NCBI GenBank assembly: GCA_964494205.1
Contig: CAZBRD010000007.1
Coordinates: forward strand, 195,452-259,451
Source: JBBTCX01 sp964494205
Lineage (GTDB): Bacteria; Planctomycetota; Phycisphaerae; UBA1845
DNA length: 64,000 nt
Reading direction: 5' to 3'
Shown here: one piece after another, positions 24,942 through 33,095 of the stretch
Layout: each line of letters starts with the position of its first letter
Numbering within the stretch: the stretch's first letter is position 1
Notes under the pieces: generated by a model
What the model was told of the DNA's origin: nothing
What the model saw: the letters and a program-made list of their open reading frames with translations, nothing else
The model's database searches: none
Translations under genes and position numbers: made by a program

Positions 24942-25397
24942 CTAGCTGGGCCAAATTGTGTTCGAAGGTAATCGCCAATTATCTGAGATCAATTCACCAT
25001 CCTCCGTTTGGTCACTATAAGGCTTGATTAGATCAAACGGCTCAGACGGATCGAATGTACCTAAGTCGTCAACAAACATGAAAACGTTTTGAATCCGAAA
25101 TTCCGCGGACAATCGCCAGACCGTCCAAGTTTCGACATAGCGTGCAATCGAGTGAGGGTGAACACCGACTACAAAGCAAGAACAAGCCCCTCCTTTTTTC
25201 AAGCGCTCTGCTGCCCGTTTCCATTGAGTTTCATAACTCTCGATCGTCCATAGATCCAAGGGAGAGAAAAAACTCTCGTACATTTCCCCAAAAATCACTT
25301 TTCCGCGAATGGCCAGTCTTGCATCGGCAACAACTAGCCCCTGTACGGGCTTCGACTCTCCATGAAAACCAATCTGGAATGTGATTTGCGAATTCAA
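24942..25397 (-). CDS. CdiI-like immunity family protein (tentative)
   Basis: 151 residues from a TTG start (GAG a few bases upstream). The middle of the protein, GKVIFGEMYESFFSPLDLW-TIESYETQWKRAAERL, then an S-x-F/C-x-V strand, W..WRL, IQNVFMFVDDLG and FDPSEPFDLIKPYS, follows the pattern I recall for a family annotated as contact-dependent growth inhibition immunity proteins. I cannot verify this without a search. No toxin, CdiA or secretion gene is nearby, so it would be an orphan. The gene is clearly more AT-rich than its neighbours, which fits horizontal acquisition. No signal peptide: cytoplasmic. Confidence 0.5.
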   Translation of the reverse strand: MNSQITFQIGFHGESKPVQGLVVADARLAIRGKVIFGEMYESFFSPLDLWTIESYETQWKRAAERLKKGGACSCFVVGVHPHSIARYVETWTVWRLSAEFRIQNVFMFVDDLGTFDPSEPFDLIKPYSDQTEDGELISDNWRLPSNTIWPS

Positions 25398-25479
25398 AAC
25401 GCTCGACCCGTTAAGTACTTTCGGTACAAATTGTTTTTTTGAGAAACACGGAGTGAACTTCCGCGGTCGCGCGTCGCCG

Positions 25480-27579
25480 TTAAGCTTCGATTGCCTCCAG
25501 CAGCATCTCTGCGATGTCCAGTTGGGGCATGGATTCCTGGCCTTTTTCGGCCAGGCCGTCGGTAAGCATGCGCATGCAGAAGGGGCAGCCGCTGGCGACG
25601 GCGTCGGGTTTGGTTTCGAGTAATTGCTCGGTGCGAAGTGCGTTCACGCGCTGTGTGCCGTGCTCTTCTTCCTTGAACATCTGCGCGCCGCCTGCGCCGC
25701 AGCACATGCCGCGATCGCGCGTTTGCGCCGGCTCCAGAATGGTGAGGCCGGGGATTTTCTTGAGCGTCTCGCGCGGGGCGTCGTACACGTCGTTGTAGCG
25801 GCCTAGGTAGCATGAATCGTGGTAAACGACTTTGCGTTCGATGCGCTTCGTCGGTTTGAGCTTGCCCTTCGCTATCAGTTCAGCCAGGAACGTCGAGTGG
25901 TGGACAACCTCGTACTTGCCGCCGAAATCAGGGTATTCGTTCAGGATCGTGTTGAAGCAGTGTGGGCACGTGGTGATGATTTTTTTCTTGTCCGCACCGA
26001 CGCCGTTAAGCGTCTCGACATTCTGCTGCGCGAACATCTGAAACAGGTACTCATTGCCCGCGCGGCGAGCGGGATCGCCCGTGCAGCGCTCATCGGTGCC
26101 GAGGATGACGAAATCCACGCCGGCCATCTGCATCAGCTTGACGGTCGCCCGAGTTACTTTCTTTGCACGCTCGTCGAACGACGGCGCACAACCGACCCAG
26201 AATAGTACCGGCGCTTCGGGCTTTTCGGCGATCGTTTTGACGTCGAGCCCTTCGGCCCACTTCGCGCGATCCTCCGCCGGGAAGCTCCACGGGTTGGCAT
26301 TTGATTCGAGGCCGCGAAAAGCGGATTGAAGTTGTTGCGGAAACTCGCCGCGCTCCATCACCAGATAACGCCGCATGTCCACGATCTTTTCGACGTAGGT
26401 GATGAAGACCGGGCATTCGACTTCGCACGCGCGACAAGATGTGCAGGCCCACAGCACTTCGGGATCGATCACGCCATCGACGAGATCCTTGAGATGCTCG
26501 CCCGAGTGACCGTTGCCGTTCGCTGATGCAGCGGCCGTGGATTCATCTCTTGATTCCGAATTCGCGCCATTCCCATTGCTCGCCGACTTGCCGTTCTTCG
26601 CACCGGTCAGGGCGTCATCGTTCTTGTAAAGGAAGTTTCGCAGGTCAAGCGTGAAGTGCTTCGGCGAAAGTTTCTTGCCGGTTTTGGTAGCTGGGCAGTG
26701 GTCGCTGCATCGTCCGCACTCGGTGCAGGTGTACATGTCGAGGATCGATTTCCAACTGAATTGGTCGATCCGCTTGACGCCAAGCGTCTCGCCGCGTTCG
26801 AGCTTGCCTTCGATGTCCGCCACATTCGGCAGTCGGCCCGGCGGGTTGAGATTCTGGAAGTACACGTTGGGAATGCCGGTGATGATGTGGAAATGCTTCG
26901 AATACGGCAAGAGATTGAGGAAGAGCAGCACGAGGGTCGAGTGCGTCCAGAAGCCGGCGTGGGCGATGAACTTTACCAAGCCCGTTGGGAATACGTTGAT
27001 GATGTATTGCGCGATGCTGCCGGCGGGCTCCCAAACATGAAACGAAAGTGAGGCTGATGGTGATGCACGCGACGCTAATACGAGCGACGCGCCGTCATAA
27101 CAGATATCCGCAACCATCATCGTCACGATGATGCCGAGGATTACGAGGCCTTCGGCGCTGAGCGTCATGCGGCCGAGGCGTTTGACTACGCGGAAATAAA
27201 CAAACACCAGCGCGCCGAGGATGACCAGCACGGCGAATACGTCTTTGAGCAGCGAGTAGACTTTCCCAAGGAATTGATCCGGCCCGAACAGCCAGAAGTT
27301 GAAAGATGGATCGAACCCGCGTCCCCAGAGAATCAGCGTGCGAAGCAGCAGCACACCAAAGCCGAGGAAGATGGCCATGTGGGCGATGCCGGCGAGCGGA
27401 TACCGCCGCATTCGCAACTGCTTTACGCCGTAATCCCAAACCGCGCGGACGCGGTCGGCTGGGCGATCGAAGCGGTTTTCAGCCGCGCCGACGTTGAGCA
27501 ACCGCCATCGCCGCAACGCGGAATAGGCGAACACGCCCCACCCGGTTAGCAGCAACAATGTCATGACGATTGGTTGCAT
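25480..27579 (-). CDS. Membrane Fe-S oxidoreductase, likely ETF:quinone oxidoreductase (DUF224/HdrD-like)
   Basis: 699 residues. Residues 1-235 contain about six membrane helices in a NarI-like arrangement with several histidines that could hold haem b. Two 4Fe-4S motifs follow: CTECGRCSDHCP (about 286-297) and CTSCRACEVECP (about 379-390). The C-terminal half is a CCG/DUF224 domain with ERCTGDPARRAGNEY, CPHCFNTILNE, and CCGAGGAQMFKEE (about 635). This architecture, directly downstream of etfB-etfA, matches proteins described as EtfAB:menaquinone oxidoreductases (EMO). They pass electrons from acyl-CoA dehydrogenases via ETF to the quinone pool. The ETF link rests on gene order. A low-complexity N/S-rich linker (about 325-365) separates the two 4Fe-4S motifs. 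Confidence 0.82.
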   Translation of the reverse strand: MQPIVMTLLLLTGWGVFAYSALRRWRLLNVGAAENRFDRPADRVRAVWDYGVKQLRMRRYPLAGIAHMAIFLGFGVLLLRTLILWGRGFDPSFNFWLFGPDQFLGKVYSLLKDVFAVLVILGALVFVYFRVVKRLGRMTLSAEGLVILGIIVTMMVADICYDGASLVLASRASPSASLSFHVWEPAGSIAQYIINVFPTGLVKFIAHAGFWTHSTLVLLFLNLLPYSKHFHIITGIPNVYFQNLNPPGRLPNVADIEGKLERGETLGVKRIDQFSWKSILDMYTCTECGRCSDHCPATKTGKKLSPKHFTLDLRNFLYKNDDALTGAKNGKSASNGNGANSESRDESTAAASANGNGHSGEHLKDLVDGVIDPEVLWACTSCRACEVECPVFITYVEKIVDMRRYLVMERGEFPQQLQSAFRGLESNANPWSFPAEDRAKWAEGLDVKTIAEKPEAPVLFWVGCAPSFDERAKKVTRATVKLMQMAGVDFVILGTDERCTGDPARRAGNEYLFQMFAQQNVETLNGVGADKKKIITTCPHCFNTILNEYPDFGGKYEVVHHSTFLAELIAKGKLKPTKRIERKVVYHDSCYLGRYNDVYDAPRETLKKIPGLTILEPAQTRDRGMCCGAGGAQMFKEEEHGTQRVNALRTEQLLETKPDAVASGCPFCMRMLTDGLAEKGQESMPQLDIAEMLLEAIEA

Positions 27580-27592
27580 GAATCAAAACGCT

Positions 27593-27616
27593 GTGCCGAG
27601 AATCCCTTCTCGGCAC
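27593..27616. repeat. Palindromic repeat family G, copy 3
   Basis: GTGCCGAGAA-TCCC-TTCTCGGCAC, a perfect hairpin just upstream of the Fe-S oxidoreductase start. A family C unit lies 29 bases away. Confidence 0.75.
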
Positions 27617-27645
27617 AAGGACAATCACATCTAGCTCTCAATCCG

Positions 27646-27678
27646 CCACGGCCAAGCTCACGCTTGACCGTGCCACCC
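27646..27678. repeat. Inverted repeat family C, copy 3
   Basis: CCACGGCCAAGC-n4-GCTTGACCGTGCCACCC between etfA and the Fe-S oxidoreductase gene, inside the presumed operon. Confidence 0.75.
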
Positions 27679-27706
27679 AAACCACGATAACGATCGTGCC
27701 AGTACT

Positions 27707-28696
27707 CTAATGCACGCCCGCCTTCTTGAACTCTTCCGTCAGCAGCGGCACGAGCGTGAACAGGTCGGCCACGCAGCCATAGGACGCAACATTGAAAATC
27801 GGCGCTTCCTTCTTCGTGTTGACGGCTACGATAACTTTGCTGCCGCGCATGCCCGCGAGGTGCTGAATCGCGCCGTCGATGCCGCACGCGATGTAGAGGC
27901 GCGGCGTCACAACTTTGCCCGTCAAACCGACCTGACGCGAGTGCGGCTGATAGCCTGCGTCGCACGCGGCGCGCGAGGCCCCCACCGCCCCGTCGAGTGA
28001 TTGAGCGAGGTCGAAGATGATCTTGAAGTTCGCTTCGGACTTCAGACTGCGACCGCCCGAAACCACAATGTCAGCCTCTGTCACGTCCTTTACGCCGGAA
28101 CCGGTCGCAGCCACTTCCTTGACAGTCGCGCGTTTGTCGGCGGGAGACGGCGAATACGCAACTGCCTGCACTGACGCGGATGCGCCAGGCTGCGGTTGCA
28201 TCGCGTTGTATGCGTTGGTGCGAATCGTGGCGACCTGCAATCGCGAGTCGGTGAGCTTGAACGTCGCGCTGAACTTGCCCGCGTACATCGTCTTGGTGAT
28301 GAGCAGCTCGCCCCCTTCCATCTTTGCCGAAGTGCAATCGATGGCGAGGCCCGCACGCTTTCGTGCGGCTACGCGCGAGGCAAGATCGCGACCCATGAAT
28401 GTTGTCGGGATCAGCACGGTCTTCGGTTGCGCTGCATCGATCGCGCTGCTCAGAGCGGATGCATACGCGGCTGCACGGTAATTGGCGAGTTCGGCGTCAT
28501 CAACCGTGTAGACTTTTTTCGCGCCGTGACTCGCGATGGTGTCAGCCAACCCTGCGATGCCCTTGCCGACCACGCACGCTTCAGCCTGACCGCCGGTCGA
28601 TTTGGCCAACTCGGTGGCTACGGCCAAAAGCTGAAATGAGGCCGGATGGATTTTGCCGTTACGCTGTTCGATGAAACAGAGAATGTTGTTTGCCAT
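27707..28696 (-). CDS. etfA: Electron transfer flavoprotein alpha subunit
   Basis: 329 residues, the usual EtfA length. The FAD-binding C-terminal domain is clear: VSGGRSLKSEANF (about 208-220), then GASRAACDAGY, RQVGLTGK, VTPRLYIACGIDGAIQHLAGM (about 260-285) and IVAVN. The N-terminal half is the alpha/beta domain shared with EtfB. With EtfB it forms the soluble FAD carrier that takes electrons from acyl-CoA and related dehydrogenases. It lies 171 bases after etfB on the same strand, with two repeat units in the gap, and is followed by the Fe-S oxidoreductase that probably accepts its electrons. The Shine-Dalgarno site is weak. Confidence 0.95.
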   Translation of the reverse strand: MANNILCFIEQRNGKIHPASFQLLAVATELAKSTGGQAEACVVGKGIAGLADTIASHGAKKVYTVDDAELANYRAAAYASALSSAIDAAQPKTVLIPTTFMGRDLASRVAARKRAGLAIDCTSAKMEGGELLITKTMYAGKFSATFKLTDSRLQVATIRTNAYNAMQPQPGASASVQAVAYSPSPADKRATVKEVAATGSGVKDVTEADIVVSGGRSLKSEANFKIIFDLAQSLDGAVGASRAACDAGYQPHSRQVGLTGKVVTPRLYIACGIDGAIQHLAGMRGSKVIVAVNTKKEAPIFNVASYGCVADLFTLVPLLTEEFKKAGVH

Positions 28697-28745
28697 GTTG
28701 GGTCCGTTCTATTTTGTTCTGAATGGCGGCGTTACCACCAATTCA

Positions 28746-28807
28746 TAGGGCGGGTTCTACCCGCCGTTTCATTTCGAATTCGTTGCGGCGGGTGAAACCC
28801 GCCCTAC
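28746..28807. repeat. Palindromic repeat family D, paired units
   Basis: Two GGCGGGT-n-ACCCGCC palindromes (GGGCGGGTTCTACCCGCC and GGCGGGTGAAACCCGCC) sit about 20 bases apart between etfB and etfA. A single unit recurs at 32914-32935. A family C unit follows immediately. Confidence 0.7.
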
Positions 28808-28815
28808 AAGCTTTG

Positions 28816-28848
28816 CCACGGCCTTGCTGCGGCAAGACCGTGCCACCC
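28816..28848. repeat. Inverted repeat family C, copy 4
   Basis: CCACGGCCTTGC...GCAAGACCGTGCCACCC. The inner arms changed from AAGC/GCTT to TTGC/GCAA on both sides, so pairing is kept. Confidence 0.75.
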
Positions 28849-28867
28849 GCACTATTCGTACGACGTA

Positions 28868-29656
28868 CTAAATCACCTTCGCTTCTTCGCGCAATAATCT
28901 GACCAATTCCTTGGCCATCTGCTGCGGTTCGCCGTCGATGAATTTGCACGGCGGTCTCGGTGGTGGCGGAGCGAGCGAAACGAACTTCGTCCCGGCCTGC
29001 GATGCGTCTTCGCCCGGCAGGTCCTTTGACGTCAGAACGGCCACGGGCTTTTTCTTCGCCTTCATCAGGTTGGGCAGCGACGGGTAACGTGCCTCGACCA
29101 AGCCCTTCTCGATCGTAAGCAGCGCGGGAAGATCGCATTCGACGACTTCCTCAGCTCCTTCAATGCGACGTTTCGCCGTGAACTTCTTGCCATCGGCTGC
29201 GAATTCCAAACCCGTCACCGCGCCGACGTGCGGCCAACCGAGGAACTCGGCCAGCGCCGGGCCGACCGCCCCGCTATCCAAGTCGATGTTGTGTTTGCCG
29301 CAAAGGATCAGATCGAAGCCAGCTTTATCCTTCTTCACGGCCTCTGCGATCAGATAGGCACAGAAGACTTCGTCCATCGAGTCGAACTTCGAGTCCAAAA
29401 GATGGATGCCCGAGTCGGCCCCCATCGCCAGCGCAACGCGCAGGGCTTCGGCTGCCCGCTCCGGCCCGATCGTGATGGCGACAATCTCCTTCACGTCGCC
29501 GCGTTTTTCGCGAAGCTGAATGGCCAGCTCGACTCCGAACTCATCGAAGGGGTCCGGCACCAGCTTTAAGCCCGCGTAGTCGATCCCGCCGCTGCCCGCG
29601 ACCTTGATGGTCGCGTTCGAGTCCGGCACCTGTTTCACTACCGTCAGAATTCTCAA
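28868..29656 (-). CDS. etfB: Electron transfer flavoprotein beta subunit
   Basis: 262 residues beginning MRILTVVKQVPDSNATIKV, the standard EtfB N-terminus. The start codon is TTG with a strong GGAGG site 9 bases upstream, which decides the start. Further family features are KLVPDPFDEFGVELAIQLRE, the AMGAD-x-GIHL segment, LILCGKHNIDLDSGAVGPALAEFLGWP, and the late PSLPNLMKAKKKP. EtfB carries AMP and completes the ETF heterodimer with EtfA, encoded downstream. First gene of an apparent etfB-etfA-Fe-S oxidoreductase operon. Cytoplasmic. Confidence 0.95.
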   Translation of the reverse strand: MRILTVVKQVPDSNATIKVAGSGGIDYAGLKLVPDPFDEFGVELAIQLREKRGDVKEIVAITIGPERAAEALRVALAMGADSGIHLLDSKFDSMDEVFCAYLIAEAVKKDKAGFDLILCGKHNIDLDSGAVGPALAEFLGWPHVGAVTGLEFAADGKKFTAKRRIEGAEEVVECDLPALLTIEKGLVEARYPSLPNLMKAKKKPVAVLTSKDLPGEDASQAGTKFVSLAPPPPRPPCKFIDGEPQQMAKELVRLLREEAKVI

Positions 29657-29880
29657 CGGTCTGACCTCCGAATGAGTCCCTTGTCAACCCGTTTTGTGAA
29701 CCGCAAACATTGCTGCGGACGGGCGTTGAATACCAATGACGATCATTTCGGTTGACGTTCTCGTCGCCACTAGTTGAGTGGTCGGGGCATGGCCAAGCGC
29801 ATCGCCGCCATGCACGCCCCACGATAAACCAACCCTAGGGCGGATCATAGCGACAACAAATCGACTTGTTTAGGGGGAGA

Positions 29881-30192
29881 TCACCGAGTGATGTGAAATC
29901 CTGAAAACTCGCCGTTCGCCGGGTGCTCGGTGACGGTGGTGTCGCGAATATGCCGCTGCATGCGCATCGCGATCGCCGTCATGAATCGATCAAGCTCCGC
30001 GGTCGAGCCTTCGGCGATCAGCTCCACCTGACCGTCGGCGAGGTTGCGAACGGAACCGCTCACTGAGAACCCATTCGACAAATATTGAACAGTCGCGCGA
30101 AAGCCGACGCCCTGCACGTGGCCGGTGTAAAGAACGTGACGACGAATGCTTTTGGCCAAACCTCCCGCAGTCATTCCGCGATCGTACACCAT
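29881..30192 (-). CDS. acyP: Acylphosphatase
   Basis: 103 residues from ATG 30192, preceded by GGGG at 5-base spacing; ATG 30174 is an alternative. The catalytic arginine lies in TGHVQGVGFRATV and the catalytic asparagine in GSVRNLADGQVEL, and the family's end FSGFHITR is present. It hydrolyses acyl-phosphates such as acetyl phosphate or 1,3-bisphosphoglycerate. The region just before the start is a repeat (30191-30250), and its AGGGG supplies the apparent ribosome site, which is unusual. The gene lies on the same strand as folK, 95 bases downstream of it. Confidence 0.93.
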   Translation of the reverse strand: MVYDRGMTAGGLAKSIRRHVLYTGHVQGVGFRATVQYLSNGFSVSGSVRNLADGQVELIAEGSTAELDRFMTAIAMRMQRHIRDTTVTEHPANGEFSGFHITR

Positions 30193-30250
30193 CAGAGCCC
30201 CTTGCGCAAGCAATGGAACACAGTATCAGAGCCGGGAGCGCAAGCGACCG
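30191..30250. repeat. Two direct units of repeat family F
   Basis: ATCAGAGCCCCTTGCGCAAG (from 30191) and ATCAGAGCCGGGAGCGCAAG (from 30225) are related units about 34 bases apart. The second resembles the unit at 4611-4637 inside the FG-GAP gene. Confidence 0.6.
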
Positions 30251-30286
30251 TTTGAGGTGCGTTACGAACCAAGAGTCGTCAATCGC

Positions 30287-30826
30287 TCACCCGTGGACCC
30301 AGTCGGGCCCCTGAATCTTCGTGGTGGTTTGCCCGATGAGAAGATAGCTCCGCGAGAGATCAAGAATCGAACGATGGTAGGCCGGGTGAATCAAATCGGG
30401 CATCAACTCGCAGAGTGGTTCCAGAACAAAGCGGCGCTCGTGCATTCGCGGATGCGGGATCGTGAGGCCCGGTTCGTCGACGATGCAATCGTCGATCAGA
30501 AGGATGTCGATGTCGATGGTGCGTGGTCCCCAATGTTTGGTTCGCACGCGGCCTAGTTCGTCTTCGATGGAATGCACGATCTGAAGGAGCTCGCGCGGCA
30601 AGCGGCGCGTGTGGATGCGGATCGCCGAATTGAGAAAGTTGAAAGACTCCGGCGTCCCGGCGATCGGGTGCGATTCGTACAGTGAGGCAACATCTACGGC
30701 AGGATCGAATGAAATGCCGAGCGTGTCGGCGATCATGGCTACGGCGCGACGCATGAAGTCGAAACGGTCGCCGAGGTTGGAACCGAGCGCGAGGTAGGCT
30801 ACCGAATCAAACGGCGCGTGAGTCAT
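30287..30826 (-). CDS. folK: 2-amino-4-hydroxy-6-hydroxymethyldihydropteridine pyrophosphokinase (HPPK)
   Basis: 179 residues. VAYLALGSNLGDR at the N-terminus, the ESHPIAGTPESFNFLN loop, the GPRTIDIDILL signature (about 110-120) with the two Mg-binding aspartates, and IPHPRMHERRFVLEPL identify HPPK. It transfers pyrophosphate from ATP to the pterin in folate synthesis. The start overlaps the stop of the upstream zinc-ribbon membrane gene as ATGA, so the two are translationally coupled although no functional link is obvious. No other folate genes are next to it. Confidence 0.95.
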   Translation of the reverse strand: MTHAPFDSVAYLALGSNLGDRFDFMRRAVAMIADTLGISFDPAVDVASLYESHPIAGTPESFNFLNSAIRIHTRRLPRELLQIVHSIEDELGRVRTKHWGPRTIDIDILLIDDCIVDEPGLTIPHPRMHERRFVLEPLCELMPDLIHPAYHRSILDLSRSYLLIGQTTTKIQGPDWVHG

Positions 30827-31260
30827 AAGCCGTCATCGCTTTTTTGATTGATTGGACGCTTGTAATCCGGAATCGGCGTGCCGCATTCGGGGCAGATGCC
30901 GGATTCGTTGCCTGTCAAACAATAGTCGCAGGTTAAGCAGTACTTGCCTTGAAATCGCAGTCGATATTCCCAATTGCGGTAAGCGCCGAAGAGTGCTGCT
31001 GCTCCCGAATAAATCAATATGTCAAACAACAAGATTGTAGGGATGACAAATGGGCCTCCCAAGAGTGGATAATCGAGGTCAATTTCCTGCCCGGTCCACC
31101 TGAACATCACGAATGCAGGAAGCTGCGAGATGACGCCCAATGGCCACGCAATCATCGTGAGCGGTGAAAGAACGCCGACAATCGCCCCTATGATTGCGTG
31201 GCCCGCGACGCTCATGGGGCGTTTCGGCTTGGCATCATTTGGTTCAGTGACGTAAGTCAT
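30823..31260 (-). CDS. Membrane protein with C-terminal planctomycete-type zinc ribbon
   Basis: 145 residues. The N-terminal ~100 form about three membrane helices (AIIGAIVGVLSPLTMIAW, FVIPTILLFDILIYSGAAAL). A zinc ribbon ends the protein: CLTCDYCLTGNESGICPECG, with C-x2-C and C-x2-C ligands (about 109-128). This ribbon type, often with 'GYDLTGN', is common on small membrane proteins of planctomycetes; its function is unknown. A tandem paralogue lies immediately upstream (31261-31704) but is broken. The stop overlaps folK by 4 bases. The ribbon may bind nucleic acid or protein on the cytoplasmic side, which is inference. Confidence 0.75.
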   Translation of the reverse strand: MTYVTEPNDAKPKRPMSVAGHAIIGAIVGVLSPLTMIAWPLGVISQLPAFVMFRWTGQEIDLDYPLLGGPFVIPTILLFDILIYSGAAALFGAYRNWEYRLRFQGKYCLTCDYCLTGNESGICPECGTPIPDYKRPINQKSDDGL

Positions 31261-31704
31261 TCAACCGCCGTTGTGTGACCGAATCCGTGTGCCGCATTCC
31301 GGGCGATTGCCCGAAACGTTTCCTTTCAAATCGTATGCGCAATTCGTACATTGTCCTTCGGCTATTTTCCTTGCGTTACGGATCGATCGCTAGGTCATAC
31401 GAATCGGCAGGTCGATCAAGCCTGCCACGATGCCAAGTGCACCGTAGAAGAATACGTTAGCTATAACCCAGTAGATCGGAGAACCGACTTGCGGCAGGCC
31501 AATGACTATTGACGGTTGCGACCGTTCGTTGGGTGGCGCGATCAGTCCGGAAAGAAACATGCCCGGAAAGGCGAAGAATACGCACGCACCGCCAAAAAGC
31601 GTGACCATCGCACCGAAGATCGCGCCGAAACAGGAGTAGATCACAATTCGTAAGACGCTGCTGCCGAACAGGCGCAAGAACGTTTGGACCTGTTTGTTCA
31701 TCAA
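31261..31704 (-). pseudogene. Broken paralogue of the zinc-ribbon membrane protein (in-frame TAG, lost zinc ligand)
   Basis: From ATG 31704 a 104-residue membrane part (SCFGAIFGAMVTLFGG, IYWVIANVFFYGALGIVAG) stops at a TAG at 31390-31392. Reading on in the same frame gives a short basic linker and a zinc ribbon, CTNC-AYDLKGNVSG-NRPEC-GTRI, ending at TGA 31261-31263. The joined product would be about 146 residues, matching the 145 of the tandem neighbour downstream. The third zinc ligand is Arg (CGC) where the neighbour has Cys (TGC). Nonsense plus ligand loss suggests decay. Alternatives are a truncated but functional membrane protein, amber read-through, or a sequencing error for the TAG. 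The gene begins 3 bases after the aminotransferase stop. Confidence 0.75.
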
Positions 31705-31707
31705 ATC

Positions 31708-32868
31708 CTACCAAGTGATCCTAGCAATCCGCCCCACCGCTTCTCTCGTCCTCTCCTCGCTCACCGTCAGCGCAAAGCGGATATAGTCCTCGCCGGCTTT
31801 GCCGAAGCCGATGCCCGGGATTGTGACCACGTTGGCTTTCTCAAGAATCTGCGTGACGGTGGTCATGGAGTCGAAACCGCTCGGGCAGCGGACCCAGACG
31901 TAGAAGGTGGCTTCGGGTGATCGCACGCGCCAGCCGGCTGCCTGCAACCCTTCGACGAGCACATCGCGGCGGCGGCGATACATCTCGATTTGGTCGCGAA
32001 CTTCCTTGCCGTCGACGTTGCGAAGTCCGGCGATGGCTGCGTCCTGCACGGCTGTAAAGACGCCGGAGTCGAGGTTGTTCTTCAGCTTCGCGAGTGCGGC
32101 CAATGCGTCGCGATTGCCGATCGCGAAACCCACGCGCCAGCCGGTCATGTTGAAGGTCTTCGAGAACGAGTGCAGCTCGATGCACGTTTCCTTTGCACCG
32201 GCGATTTCGAGGATGCTCGGCGGCGGCTGATCGAAGTAGGTTTCGCTGTAGGCCGCATCGTGGGCGAGGAGGATGTTGTACTCCTTCGCGAAAGCGACCG
32301 CTTCTTCGAAGAACTCGCGCGAGGCGCAGGCGCCGGTCGGGTTGTTCGGATAGTTGAGGAACATCAGGCGCGCACGGCGGCGGACGTCATTCGGAATCTC
32401 ATCCAGCTTTGGCAGCCAGTTGTTCTGCTCAGCCAGCGGCATGAAGTGCGGCGTTGCGCCGGCGAAGATCGTGCCCGATGTGTACACGGGATACCCCGGT
32501 TCCGGGACCAGCGCCACGTCGCCCGGGTTCAGTACAGCCAGCGGCAGATGCCCGATGCCCTCCTTCGAACCAATCAGCGCGATGACTTCGCCTGCCGGGT
32601 CGAGACTGAACCCGAATCGCTTCTGGCAGAACTCGGTCACGCTTTGGCGAAAATCGAGCGAGCCGACGCCCAGGGGGTATCGATGGTGCGGCGGGCGGCG
32701 GATGGCTTCGCTCATTTCATCGATGATGAACGGCAGCGTCGGCTGGTCCGGGTCGCCCACGCCGAAGTCGATCACATCGCGACCGGCGGTGATGGCTTCG
32801 CGCTTGCGGCGGTCGATTTCCACGAATAGATACGGCGGCAGTTGATTCAGTCGATCAGCGGTAAACAT
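31708..32868 (-). CDS. dapL: Class I/II aminotransferase, LL-diaminopimelate aminotransferase-like
   Basis: 386 residues from ATG 32868 (MFTADRLNQLPPYLFVEIDR). The N-terminal pattern with IDFGVGDPDQPTLPFI, the RYPLGVGSLDFRQSV segment, NYPNNPTGA (about 170), the PLP lysine in SFSKTFNMTGWRVGF (about 235) and the Arg in RFALTVSEER are all present. Overall it resembles the DapL group, which makes LL-diaminopimelate from tetrahydrodipicolinate in one step for lysine and peptidoglycan; planctomycetes often use this route. Other class I aminotransferases look similar, so the substrate is inferred. PLP enzyme, cytoplasmic. The next gene on the strand starts 3 bases after its stop. Confidence 0.78.
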   Translation of the reverse strand: MFTADRLNQLPPYLFVEIDRRKREAITAGRDVIDFGVGDPDQPTLPFIIDEMSEAIRRPPHHRYPLGVGSLDFRQSVTEFCQKRFGFSLDPAGEVIALIGSKEGIGHLPLAVLNPGDVALVPEPGYPVYTSGTIFAGATPHFMPLAEQNNWLPKLDEIPNDVRRRARLMFLNYPNNPTGACASREFFEEAVAFAKEYNILLAHDAAYSETYFDQPPPSILEIAGAKETCIELHSFSKTFNMTGWRVGFAIGNRDALAALAKLKNNLDSGVFTAVQDAAIAGLRNVDGKEVRDQIEMYRRRRDVLVEGLQAAGWRVRSPEATFYVWVRCPSGFDSMTTVTQILEKANVVTIPGIGFGKAGEDYIRFALTVSEERTREAVGRIARITW

Positions 32869-32913
32869 GCGAACTAAGGTAACGGGCGACGGGGACCATG
32901 CAAGGCGGGACGT

Positions 32914-32935
32914 GGCGGGTGAAACCCGCCCTACA
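32914..32935. repeat. Palindromic repeat family D, single unit
   Basis: GGCGGGTGAAACCCGCCCTA, identical in core to the unit at about 28786, in the 227-base divergent gap upstream of dapL. Confidence 0.7.
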
Positions 32936-33095
32936 TTTGTTGATGCAAGACTACCACCGATGCGGCTCCGTTCTAGAGCAAACAATGCCGGTATTGGACG
33001 ACAGCCCGAATTAACTTCGCAGCCGCCCGCGCGTCTTATGATGCGGGGGCGGAAAACGGTCGTCGAGCCAATGCGATTCGATCGAGGAAAAACCG

